Shown piece by piece: positions 55,093-64,000 of a stretch of DNA of 64,000 nt. Source of the stretch: Ophiobolus disseminans (lineage: Eukaryota > Ascomycota > Dothideomycetes > Pleosporales > Phaeosphaeriaceae); the NCBI GenBank assembly GCA_010093685.1, contig MU006231.1, forward strand, positions 234,428-298,427, written 5' to 3'. Below the pieces are notes generated by a model. It made no database searches, had not been told where the DNA came from, and saw nothing but the letters and a program-made list of their open reading frames with translations. Made by a program: the position numbers and the translations under genes. Numbering within the stretch: position 1 is the first letter of the stretch; each line of letters opens with the position of its first letter.

Positions 55093-55912
55093 TTACTTAC
55101 TCGTCGTACTGCTCATCTTTAACCCCCCATCAATCTCCACCACCGCACCATTAACATACCTCGCCCCCTCCCCCATAAGAAAAGCTACTACATCCGCCAC
55201 TTCCTCCGGCGTGCCGAGCCGCTCCAACGCGTTCCCAGTGCGCATCCGCTCGATCGCTTCCCCGCCCTTGACGATCCCCGCGTTGCTCGGCGTGTCGATG
55301 TATCCCGGCGCCACGCAATTCACGCGCACCCCACGCGGACCAAATTCCAGCGCCAACGACTTTGTCATCCCGATGAGGCCGAATTTAGTGGTGCAGTATA
55401 CGGATTGCAATGCGGAGCCCCGGATCCCGGATATGGAGGAGACGTTCACGATGCTGCTTCCGCGCGATAAGTGCGGGATGCATTCGCGCGTGACGAGGAA
55501 TACGCCTTTCAAATTCGTATTCACGAGTTTGTCCCAATAGGCGTCGGCGGTGTCTTCGAGGGGTATGGATGTCGGATTCACTCCTGCGCAGTTGAAGACG
55601 TGGTCGATGCGGGAGAATTGCTTAAGCGTGGATGCGACGAAGTTTTTGACTTGGTCTGTGGAGCCTACGTCGACGGCTTGCGTGTGGGTCGGCGTCGGGA
55701 TGGAGGATGCGACGGCTGAGAGGGCGGAGGCGTTGATGTCGCAGAGGGCGATGGAGGCGCCGAGGGAGGCCAGTTTGAGGGCTGTTGCGCGTCTGTGGAG
55801 GGGTTAGTAGGCGTGTATGTGTGTATGAATTAATTGGGATGGATGGGGCGGACCCGATGCCGCTGGCTCCTCCCGTTACGAGGACGACTTGATCTTGGAA
55901 GGGCTTGTCCAT
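55093..55912 (-). CDS. Short-chain dehydrogenase/reductase (classical SDR)
   Basis: NAD(P)-dependent oxidoreductase, substrate unknown. Two exons (55912-55854, 55792-55093) join in frame to 252 residues, the classical length. The cofactor motif LVTGGASGIG spans the intron (GG-R-A), VFNCAGVN is the NNAG-type motif, IVNVSSISGIRGS gives the catalytic serine, and SVYCTTKFGLIGMTKSLALE the Tyr-x-x-x-Lys pair. Later VNCVAPGYIDTP and VNGAVVEIDGGL complete the fold. The donor site is GTCCGC, weaker than usual, but the join restores the family motif exactly. It ends in SSTTSK, with no organelle signal. A partial copy of its 3' end lies 200 bases beyond the stop. Confidence 0.94.
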
Positions 55913-56863
55913 GGTGTGTGTTTTTGAGTTTGTTAAAGAGTGATATTGGTTAAGTCGGCTGGTGTTTGTGGTTGAGATCGCAATTGCTGGCTTTGGTGAA
56001 TTGGTGCATGGTGGTGCGGTGCAAGTGACGATGTTTGTTTGCGGAGAAGTGGGGTGAAGTGGGATGTTGAAGCATGACTCGCGTGTGCATCCTTATCGAA
56101 GCAAGCAGCCCTGGAGTGTCAAGCTAAGCTGCCCACGTGATTCAGGCCATCACTGAGAGATGGCGAACAAGGGAAAAGTGGAAGTCAACGAGGTGGGCTG
56201 GTTTGTCTAGTGCTCTACGGACAACATTCAGCATCGTTTTTTTACTCGGAAACTTCTCGCAAATGGTGGCCGTTGGCCATGCGGTGACATACTTCGCTGT
56301 ACTCGTAGTAAGGAAAGATGAGTCTTCGTTGTGTGTTTGTGCCAGGGCCTTAGAAACGGTTTCCGATAATGCTCATACTCGACAGAGCCTCCTCTAACAA
56401 ATTTGTCAGCCCTGAATCAAACAATGACCGAGGCTGCTGCTGCAGCCCAATAGCAAAGCTGTGCGACACACCATGTGCCCCAGGCAAAAGAAGGCAAACC
56501 CAAAGTCTCAGCCTTGCGACTCCTCCTGAGCGGTTGCCTAGCACAGTGCATGAGAATCGCCACGCTCTTTCCTGCCATTTGTTTGTTCTCCCGGGCTCTG
56601 CATTGCTTATGCAAGAGTCATGTCGGTGTCCCTCGAGCGCAATATGCCGCACCTGGAGGACTGCCTCTTGGTATCGGGTCATCAGCCTGAGGCCGCACAG
56701 AAGGGCGACATAAAGCCTACCATTGTCCATGCATGGGCAACGATGCGACCTTCATAATCACCGGAGCTCAGCCTTATGCGCCTGACTTCCTACCATTCGT
56801 TTTGATCACCTGCACAACGAAGCTCGCAAGTCCCTCCTATCAGCTGAACAAAACAGCCTCGAG
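55913..56863. other. Intergenic DNA, SDR promoter side
   Basis: About 950 bases with no supported gene. The frame of the next gene stays open for about 29 codons before its first Met, so an upstream exon of that gene may lie here. Confidence 0.4.
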
Positions 56864-57281
56864 ATGCATTTCCTGGCACGACGAACCACCGATCTAGCCC
56901 TGCAGCGCGAGAGGAATGCTCAGCGTGCACCGACACTGCCTCGTGATATCAAGACCGGCCGGATCCAAGAGAAGTTCGCCGCATACAATGATTTTCCTTG
57001 GGCGGAAATCGAAAGATTCCTGAAGAGGAAGTGGCCAAACTGGACCAACTTCAACCCAACGAGAGTATGCAAACCTATAGTTATAAGTAGGCGGTGCTGA
57101 CTGTCTTGATAGTCCAATGCCTATTGGCAATTCGAAGTCCCCGAGAGATTGACAGAGGTAAGTTCAATGCGGTCATATTGTGACCGTGGCTCAGCTGTTT
57201 CAGGGTGACAAGAACGCGCTCAAGGAGTTGAGAGATGCGCCTAAAAGGAGGAGGCGCGCATCGTTGTCGGACTCGGAGTAG
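56864..57281 (+). CDS. Small basic protein, unrecognised
   Basis: Three exons (56864-57064, 57113-57157, 57204-57281) with canonical GT-AG introns of 48 and 46 nt join to 107 residues. The splice sites and restored frame make this a real gene rather than chance. Notable stretches are RRTTDLALQRERNAQRAPTL, FPWAEIERFLKRKWPNW and the C-terminal KRRRRASLSDSE, which resembles a nuclear localisation signal next to a phosphorylation site. The same frame is open upstream (FDHLHNEARKSLL), so a further 5' exon is likely and the Met at 56864 may be internal. I do not recognise the family. Confidence 0.6.
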
Positions 57282-57614
57282 GCGCAACGTGTATCATAGT
57301 GGTGAAAATTTACGACGCAATGAAATGAACTGTAACCTGCTGTTCTGCGTCCGCGTGCCCATGTGATTGACACCGGTGAGGAGAAACAGGGAGGAAGGCG
57401 CCTCGGCTGGTGGGGGCTTGGAGGACCTAGCCCGTGCCGACCGTCCCCAACGAACGCGGGCCTGTCCATGCATCATGCACCACCCCACAGCCGCAGCTCA
57501 GCCTGGAGGCTTTGCCATTCGTCGCCATCGCTCAAGTTCTCAAAATGATGCATCTTCCGTCCTTCTTGCTATCGCCAAGCAGCTGCATTCGAGTTCACGA
57601 TAATCATTGACACA

Positions 57615-59676
57615 ATGTTACCACCAGAATTTCAGCGATCTTATCGGGAGAGGCTCAACTACCCCGAGAGCCTTGTCCCAGGCAACACGTCAATATACAG
57701 CTCAAAGTTGAAGTCGTATAGAAGACGACTTGATGATGCTGAAGCTGAGCTCTGTCTCATCGATGGAAAAGATGATGTTGCCAACATTTTCGACATCCCA
57801 ATCATCGACCTCGAGACACATGACGGGAAAGGTCAGTTTGTTGAAGCAATGTCGTATGCTCTGCTAATCGGCCCAGCGATGCGAAATCAAAACATCCACT
57901 CGGCCTCGAAGCTCACCAAGTGGTTCGGTGTCGAGCTTTCAGACGACCCGGGCAACCCAGGTTCTCAACAGGTTATCGCGAAGAAGAAGGACCCAAAATG
58001 CCGTTTGATGTACGCATGCCAATTGTCTGGTTCATATAGTGATACTGACCTTCCAAGTTACATCTACGGAGAACACTCGCGCGACAAGCTGAAGACAACG
58101 CGCAGCAGCCTCGCCGAGATCATGACCTACCACCAGGTCATGCCTGCTTATCTTGACTTCATGCTAGTATTTGGAGCGCAAAGCGACCCCAAAGACCTTC
58201 GCTTTAGTGGCTTTCGCGAGCAAGTCAGGTTAAAGATCCCGTCTTCTGCAGTCGCTATGCCCACGCTCGGACGAAGTGGTAGGCACTATCAGCTTTGTTA
58301 CAATCTAAAAAGCGTACAAAAGAAGAGCAAAAGTTCTGAAAGCATCATTCTCGATGAATGGTCAATACGACAGACAGCTGTGTACCATCATTTTGATGTA
58401 GAGTCTGGTACGTGTCTGTGGATCGTCACAAAGGGTGGCGACGACCTACTGGAGCAGTACGAGGAACTGATCGGGCCCAATGGGAGGCCTGAGGATAAGC
58501 AGTATAAAACTCCTGGGCTGGCCTTGGGATCGAGTTTGTCTACGCATCTCCTGTTCTGCCACTGGTCCACAGAAGACTGGCGATGGTATTCCCAATGGCT
58601 CGAGGAGGTATTGGATCACGTCGTAAGTCCGAGAAGAGCGTCGAGCTTAGTCACTGCTAACTGGCATAGAGCGATATGGCAGTTTATGGACCCAGAGGAG
58701 AAGGCTATGCGCACAAAGTTAGTAGACGAGTCTTTGTACGTTCATCTGATTTGCCTACTAACGAGCTTCAAGGAGTATAAGCCGTACCATATCCAAGATC
58801 TGCAACATTGGCAAGATAAAGCCAATGAAGCGGTCATGGTACTGGAGGCCAACACTGATGTTCTGAAGTCGATCCACAAGTTCTACCTTGCGCTTATCGA
58901 TCGCAAAGATTTTCCGGATACGCTGAAGCTTGCGTGTGAGGAGGACTTGCGGACCTTCATCTCACAGCTGGACGAGATCATCAACGACTTCCATATGCAA
59001 GTGGCACGAGCAAAACTTCTCGTCACCATAATATCCGACAGGAAGGAACTCATTCTACAGCATTTACAAGGTCAGGCCGCGGAACGCACGGAGAAGCTGA
59101 ACAAGAACCTTGAGCGAGAAGCCGTGGTGATGCGAATAGTGACTATCGTAACGCTCGTCTATCTTCCAGCAACCTTCACCTCTGTAAGTTTATCGAATCG
59201 CAGCGAAGGCAATGGTGCCGAGACTGACGGCCCCGCAGACATTCTTCAGCACCGACGTGGTGAAGTATCAAGATCAGGATGACAACAATGTTGTCCATAA
59301 AAACGGTTCCTATTCACCGCTAGCCTTGGAAAGATGGCTCCAAGTGACCCTTCCCTTGACAGCACTAACGCTGCTCGTTGCATGGTCGACGTACAAGATG
59401 TACGATACGTCACGAAGTGGTATGACTGCTTCGGAGCGCATCAAGGACATTTGCAGCAACGCAATGCCCACGTTCGTCACACCTAGTGACAAGGCTCAAA
59501 CACCGCTTTATGGTACTATACGGCTGGGTGGTAGTTCCCGAACAGACTCAGCTTGGCCATCAGCCCGGCTAGTGTCAAACTTCCTCAAGCCAATCCGCGC
59601 ACACACAAGGTGGCCGCAAAAGATTGACTCTCCGTTGCCATTACACGACATGGGCAACACGAAGACTGGCCCTTGA
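57615..59676 (+). CDS. CorA-like two-transmembrane protein
   Basis: Fungal protein with a C-terminal CorA-like Mg2+ transporter domain. Three exons (57615-58622, 58683-59183, 59239-59676) join to 648 residues. The soluble N-terminal part of about 480 residues is unique to fungal members. A long helix (LQGQAAERTEKLNKNLE) leads into TM1, VVMRIVTIVTLVYLPATFTS, joined across the last intron to TFFSTDV; TM2 is TLPLTALTLLVAWSTY. The Gly-Met-Asn of true CorA channels is absent, so Mg2+ transport is not assured. The first intron (58623-58682) is 60 nt, a multiple of three with no stop, so it may be retained to give 668 residues. The start Met opens a long clean frame. Confidence 0.82.
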
Positions 59677-60410
59677 GCACACAGGCGCAGTCACAATAGA
59701 AACGAACGAAGCGTTATGCGGAAAGCTGCCAGCCACCAGTGCCTTTACCAAAGCTTAATCCTTCTAGGACAAGGTACGGGCCGCCTCACAACAACTGCTT
59801 GCTAGTGGACAGGCTTGGTTGCCGAATCACATCTCGGGTGGGGCGAACACATTTGTCGAGGTGCAGGCGGGGTTGGCGAACAGGCGTTCGTGTCGCTCGA
59901 ATCCTTCGCGATTCGACCACATTGCGACAGCAGCATCACAAATGGTAGGAAAGCAATAATGACACATCATGTGCGATTTTGTCCAAAGTCTCCACATTTC
60001 TCTTAGATATTCTGTTGCCTGATACTCAGCCTTCGTCTGCATTATCGGCTCAGCCTTGTTGCCTCATCGAGACATCAGCTCGAGCCGCCACAATAGTCCT
60101 CCTCCAGGGATGCATTGGCCGCGACTGGCGGCAGGCGCTGGGGTCCTGCCGAAGTTCCAGTGGTCAGTGCTTCTTCCCGGATGTATTAACCATCGAGTGC
60201 CCCGCTTGTTAGAATGAGGCTCCGCAACATCGTCTCCCATCTTCCTCCGGCCAAATTACGCGTCGCATGGGGTGCGCAATCTACCCGACTGTTTTCTGAT
60301 CTGCGCTTTAAAGTCGTTCTGTACGCGCGCCGCCTGCGTAGCTTCGGCCTTGTTTTTCCGTGTCCTATGGGGACCTCGACAACCTTGCTCACGGTTGGAA
60401 CCACGTCAGA
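59677..60410. other. Intergenic DNA before the kinase-VWA gene
   Basis: About 730 bases, no supported gene or RNA. The kinase frame remains open for 17 codons upstream of its first ATG. Confidence 0.4.
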
Positions 60411-63400
60411 ATGGCCGGCCAAGCGCAGCGACACCGCTCTCCGACACTGGACGAGTTCAGGCTACTTCTAGAGACAAAATGGACTCGTCCCGTAGCCTGT
60501 CAGAATCAATGCGACCCGCCCGGCACTTGCGTATGTCAACGCCACATTGTCCACGTAGATGCTATGAAGCAATGGTGGCTGAGGAAGACGTCGGAGCCGG
60601 ACCAAACTAAGTTGCTCCGACTACTTGATGAGATGCCAGATGAGATGCATCCAGCTCGCAAGTTCCCACTCGCGATCCACAAGTTGTTCACTGAGAAGCG
60701 CTCCGGTCTCACAGTTTTCAGTCTACTCTTGAAACAAAACCGTGGCCACCTCATGGATCGCTTCTACGATTCCGGAATCCATGACAACCATCTTGCTATC
60801 GTCAGGGACGATGCTCTGCGAAATAATCTTCGGCGAATCATGCCACACGACGAGGTTAACGCTGTTCTGGACGACTTCAATAAGCACAAGTGGCAATTTT
60901 GTCCCATGGAGCTCAATTTGCACATGAGCCATAGCCTACAAGGAACTAAAACTATTCCGCCATTTTGCCATAAAATAAAGATGGGCGAGAAGGGTGGTAC
61001 TGCATCGATATACTGGGTGGCTGTGGAGAAAAACTTCATATCGGACGAGAAGTTGCGGATTGTAATCGAGGATTCGCTCTACGAGGACCCAGATTATGGA
61101 GAGGTAAGCTTGGTTGTTTTCCATAATTGGAAGAGGTCCTGCTGACTCGACATGTTTACGGTAGTGTTATCAAATGGTCCTCAAGTCCTATAGTGGCAAC
61201 AAACAAAGTGTCTATGAACTGGAAAAAGAAGCTTTTTCTGGCCTCAGTTCGAACGATACAGTACCTATCGTGCGTTATCTAGGATGTTACACCCACGACT
61301 ATGGTGAAGGCTCGACTTCTGACAAGACATACAATCTGCTCTTAGAGTGTGGCGAACGGGACCTGTATCAAGCGTGGGCGGATGAGACCAACGTCCCGCC
61401 TGTCCGTGCCGAGGAAATAATTCGGTTCTGGAACTCACTCTTCGAAGTCGCGAAGGCTGTTCGTCATGTACACCACCTCGAGGTCCCACGACATGGGAAG
61501 AGCGCCCCTCACAGATATTTTGGGTACGTTGTAGCTTACATGTCTGGGTGCTGTAAGCTAACGGTCGCAGATGGCATGCAGACATCAAGCCCGACAACAT
61601 CCTCGTCATCCGAGGTCGCTTGAAGCTTGCCGACTTCGGTTACTCGCGGTTCGCCCCTGCTGCCCAAATGAGGGATGGCATCGTACCCACAGAGCTGATC
61701 CACGGCTTTACAGACACATATGGTTGGTTTCTTGTATTTCTCCGCCCATGTCATCGAAAGCTTATACCTTGCAGGCGCACCTGAAGTATTTCGCATAAGA
61801 CGAGCGGATGGAACCATGTCTGGAGTCACCCAATCAATCGATACCTGGTCACTTGGCTGCGTGCTATCGGTTGCTGCCACGTGGGCCGTTCTAGGTTTCC
61901 AAGGCGTTCGCCAGTTTGAACAATTACGACAGCTTTCGCCATCCAACCGAAAAGAAGGCATCACGTACGATCGTTTTCATGACGGAATACAAGTTCTACC
62001 AGAGGTCAGAAAATGGCACAACTATCTCCGAGGGCACATACGCCTGTCGGACACGGCGACTGTCTCTGTCCTGGATCTTGTCGAAAACAACATGCTCCAA
62101 ACAGAAACAAACAACCGCTTCGAGCTGGAAGAGCTTTGCGATAAGCTTGAAGAGATTCTCGAGTCAGCGACCACAAGGGTTAACAGTCTCAAAATTCACT
62201 CAAGAAAAACAGATCCCGTGGTATTGCAAGCGCTCTATAACATTGAGGCAAAGGCACATCAAGAATCCATCGAGCGAAGATCAATCCCACTCAACCACCC
62301 AATCGCAGCGAATACTGGTCCCGAAAGCCTCAACCCACCGCAGAGGGCCAGAGCGACAATGCAAGTACATAAAGAGCGCATCATGCAGAAGAAGCCGCTC
62401 GGGCAAACGCCATACCGCAGGGAGATTCTTGAGAAGGAACTCAAGGCGAATACCATTTTCACAGAGGATGGTGACAGAAACCTTGAAGCTCACAATGGTG
62501 GCTTTACTGACAGTCCCACGGACGCTCACCCTGATGGCGACGCTTTTGAGATCGCTCGCACGGCAAGGAAAAGGAATCCAGTCGTATCGGGATATTTGCC
62601 AAGCGTACAACCACCAGCCGCGCTTTCTTCTCCTTATCAAGAACCGGCAAGACAATCGCAATACTTGTCGCAATACAAGTCCAACGGCAATGATCTTGAG
62701 TCACAAGGGCTTGTTCGAACTCATCATCAACCAGCCACAGCGACGAATCCGGCGAGCCACGTGCCATTGAGCGACTTCACTGGAGCAAGACAAATTGGCC
62801 AAGGTACTACTGCAGCGATGCATTCGCCAGAGAGAATCTATTCGCACTATTCGTCATCGTCTCCAACAACTCCCACATCCCATACTGGTGCTTTTAGACC
62901 ACACTTCCCATCGCCCCCAGGGCCGACGTCTATCACACATTCACCTCAAAACCCTATGTCGCCAAACGCAATCTTTGGGATTGATCAACCGGGCTTCTCG
63001 CCCACCACGGGGCACAATCAGCAATACCATTGGCAGGCGAATGGTGCTCCACAGCTTAACAATCCCAGTCCGAATCACTCCAACTTTCGAGAGGAGCGCA
63101 CGTATGAGCCGAATCATAGTGGTTCGGGCATCGATGAATCATATTCACCGCCCAATCCGCTGATAACGGTGTCTCATCCTGTCGGACCTGTATCGCCAAT
63201 GACGCCCGTGAGGCGTCGCGACACCAGAGACTACGCAGCAGAGAAGCAGGTCGTCGTTAACGATCACTCCGAAACTTTACATGGGTCATATGAACTTCTT
63301 CCGCTTTCCGTTTTAGACCTCCCTTACGACGTTTGTTCCGTGCGAACATCGGTCGACCATGAAGACCCGAAAGGTAAACGCGCAATGTTCAAGGGCATGT

Positions 63401-64000
63401 TCGGAATCGAAGAACGAAAAGTGGACAAGAGTCTCACCCAGACTTACGGCGATGGTCGCGAGATTGTAGGTGTCCATAACACTGCGGTCATGCATGATCA
63501 CACTAACGTGAACTAGATTTTTGTCGTTGACAATGGTGCATCCATGTTTAATCACTGGCCAATTGTAGTCTTTGTTGCCGAAACGTTGGTCAAAAGGGCT
63601 GCTGGCTTAGACAAGAATGGTGTTGATCTCAAATTCACGATCGACGCATCCGAGCATAATAAGCACGGGCTCAAAAGAGATGCGGGCAGGAAAGAGTTTC
63701 GGGCTGCCCTGGATGCCGCAGCCCCCGAATTTTCCAAACTCAACGATTTTCAGCCCGACAATGAGTTTCAAACCGACATGTTTACCGTCTTGGATGAGAT
63801 TGTCAAAGGCTGGAAGAATAGTGGCAAGCCTCCGACGACTCTGTTAGTCCTTACTGACGGTGTCTGGGCGAACACTATGGCAAACTTGGTGGACAACATA
63901 ATACTCAACCTTGCGAAAGAAGCATCGACAAGCAAACACGTAGGGAAACGTCCCTTCAGCATCCAGTTCATCCGATTTGGAGAGCAATGCGTAGAGAAGC
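60411..64000 (+). CDS. Protein kinase fused to a von Willebrand factor A domain (3' end outside the window)
   Basis: Five exons seen (60411-61103, 61165-61523, 61571-61722, 61775-63465, 63517 to the edge). After an N-terminal region of about 200 residues, a kinase domain shows YQMVLKSY (ATP lysine), WHADIKPDNILV at 352-363 (catalytic Asp 355), LADFGYSRF (DFG) and the GAPEV motif across intron 3. DTWSLGCVLSV closes the core. A disordered Ser/Pro/Gln-rich linker of about 450 residues follows. Intron 4 (51 nt, GTAGGT donor, CTAAC branch, TAG acceptor) removes an apparent in-frame TAG and joins to IIFVVDNGASM, a VWA metal-site motif, and LLVLTDGVW. The frame is open at 64000. Substrates unknown; kinase residues look intact. 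The intron 3 donor GTTGGT is slightly unusual. Confidence 0.8.

Noticed and set aside
63466..63516. TAG at 63514-63516 as the end of the kinase gene
   Set aside because: It is the acceptor of a 51-nt intron with a good donor and branch site, and the next exon continues in frame into a VWA domain.
1..64000. tRNA genes, rRNA and CRISPR arrays
   Set aside because: No cloverleaf with A and B boxes, no rRNA segment and no regular direct repeats were recognised by eye. A tRNAscan run would settle tRNAs.

Overview
The window is nuclear DNA of a filamentous ascomycete (Pezizomycotina). The evidence is dense genes on both strands, short GT-AG introns (about 47-110 nt, mostly near 50) with CTAAC/CTGAC-like branch sites, and typical fungal families: HET-domain proteins, DUF3433 membrane proteins, a QDE-1/SAD-1-type RNA-dependent RNA polymerase, a hybrid histidine kinase and Cut12. 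Dothideomycetes is my best guess for the class, but this is inference. No tRNA, rRNA or CRISPR array was seen. Every exon join given here was checked for reading-frame continuity by hand; none has transcript support.

The left third (1-13.9 kb) is housekeeping: SKP1, the vitamin B6 synthase subunit PDX1/SNZ, aminopeptidase P, an importin-beta of the Kap122/importin-13 kind, a FUN14 mitochondrial protein whose stop codon overlaps that of the importin, and the GPI-anchor enzyme LAS21/GPI7. At 14.4-16.7 kb lies a HET gene with two in-frame stops. Next come a P-loop ATPase and, divergent from it, the most striking gene: a predicted 1715-residue fusion of a cellular RNA-dependent RNA polymerase (catalytic DLDGD) to a complete UPF1-type SF1 helicase. 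It resembles a one-chain version of the separate polymerase and helicase subunits of fission yeast RDRC (Rdp1/Hrr1) or Neurospora SAD-1/SAD-3.

From 23.4 to 28.7 kb the DNA is sparser: a relic of an NLR-type lipase domain with a lost nucleophile, an MFS transporter, and a small zinc-ribbon gene broken by a 7-bp tandem duplication. From 28.9 to 42.2 kb it is housekeeping again: the eIF2alpha kinase GCN2, Cut12, peptidyl-tRNA hydrolase, XPA/Rad14, a TA-flanked miniature inverted-repeat element, and a TPR-SET protein.

From 43.4 to 50 kb is an accessory stretch dominated by decayed genes: a secreted chitin-binding/PAN protein with an in-frame TAG, two HET C-terminal relics, and a DUF3433 protein with an in-frame TAG. 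The last part (51-64 kb) carries a hybrid histidine kinase, a short-chain dehydrogenase with a duplicated 3' tail, a small unrecognised basic protein, a CorA-like membrane protein, and a protein-kinase/von Willebrand A-domain fusion that runs off the right edge. The pattern is conserved core genes interleaved with accessory islands holding self/non-self recognition and silencing genes in several states of decay.
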